NCBI GenBank assembly: GCA_001970955.1
Contig: MPUH01000061.1
Span: forward strand, 1-64,000
Reading direction: 5' to 3'
Origin: Stentor coeruleus
Taxonomy: Eukaryota; Ciliophora; Heterotrichea; Heterotrichida; Stentoridae
Length of the DNA: 64,000 nt
Below are positions 63,579-64,000 of this stretch, in pieces; position 1 is the first letter of the stretch, and every line of letters begins with the position of its first letter. The notes below the pieces were generated by a model. That model did not search any database. It was not told the DNA's origin and saw nothing but the letters and a program-made list of their open reading frames with translations. A program made the translations under genes and the position numbers.

Positions 63579-64000
63579 ATGAAAGTTATATTAAGACTAT
63601 TTGTTTTTGTTGTCTTAGCTGATTATATTCAAATAGAAAACTTCAATTACGTATTTCCTATCTAGGATGGTGATAAAAAGCTAACTGGAGATGCAGTTAT
63701 TTATGATTCAAGCAATTCAAGACTTTATACAACAGATGTAAAAGTTAGACTTTATTTTAACCCTATCAGCCCTCTTCAAGGCAGCGAATGGAGTTTTAAG
63801 CTTGTGAATGGAATATACAGTTTTACTATATATTTAAACTGTTTAGGAAGTTATACTTTGTATGCATCATCCTATGGATACACTGACGGGCTTTATTCTC
63901 CTATTATCAAATCCGCAAACTCCAATTGTTACTCTCTTCCAATAACTTCATCTAATTTAGCGGTATCCACAAACCAAACCTTTACTTTATCAGTTTTAAC
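63579..64000 (+). CDS. Secreted or surface protein, 5' part (partial at window edge, one intron)
   Basis: ATG 63579 opens a hydrophobic signal peptide (MKVILRLFVFVVLA). A 15-nt intron at 63651-63665 (GTATTTCCTATCTAG) removes an in-frame TAG, and the frame then runs open to the window end. After the signal the protein reads like beta-rich extracellular repeats: AVIYDSSNSRLYTTDVKV, then LNCLGSYTLYASSYGY with paired Cys, Ser/Thr/Tyr-rich. This is the style of large ciliate surface or secreted proteins with Ig/filamin-like modules; no exact family named. Because of the intron it does not show as a long plain frame from its ATG. Confidence 0.8.

Overview
The window reads as macronuclear DNA of a heterotrich ciliate, most likely Stentor or a close relative. 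Three things seen in the sequence support this. Genes are compact and intergenic DNA is very AT-rich. Every intron I can place (14 of them) is exactly 15 nt, starts GTA, ends AG and has an A at position 10. Coding frames use the standard code: TAA, TAG and one TGA all end genes, and Trp is read from TGG. The species name is inference; the tiny introns are known from Stentor and its relatives.

Layout. 1-6885: a tandem array of three intact 12-helix MFS transporter genes, led by the decayed 3' part of a fourth. 7927-21907: mostly lineage-specific coiled-coil or low-complexity proteins, a PLAC8 Cys-rich protein and a small 4-TM protein. 22072-22151: tRNA-Ser(AGA). 22306-24813: importin beta-1. 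25713-31302: a tandem array of three auxin-efflux-carrier/PILS-type transporters on the minus strand. 31702-41147: pterin carbinolamine dehydratase, a DUSP-MYND ubiquitin protease and three uncharacterised proteins. 41843-44668: a cGMP-dependent-type protein kinase with four cyclic-nucleotide modules and a predicted acylated N-terminus. 45471-46832: a coiled-coil protein. 46923-58378: one giant intronless gene. 58934-64000: an uncharacterised protein, FAHD1, another uncharacterised protein, and the start of a secreted protein split by a 15-nt intron and cut by the window edge.

The most interesting object is the giant gene. As printed it is broken by five single-N scaffold junctions, each flanked by a short duplicated sequence. 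Counting each duplicated overlap once gives one frame of about 3,687 residues with roughly 27 tandem units, most of them 96 or 103 residues long; the two classes differ by one heptad. Each unit looks like two related helical halves, and the ends carry F..W helices like those of Sfi1. It is a candidate giant centrin/spasmin-binding scaffold of the contractile myonemes that let heterotrichs shorten in milliseconds (inference).

A second window-wide signal is compositional. DNA just upstream of start codons is nearly free of G on the coding strand, and DNA just downstream of stops is nearly free of C, so the skew flips sign across genes and at divergent promoters. Eight N characters mark imperfect assembly joins; three of the affected genes (protein kinase, ubiquitin protease, giant gene) need care in reading.
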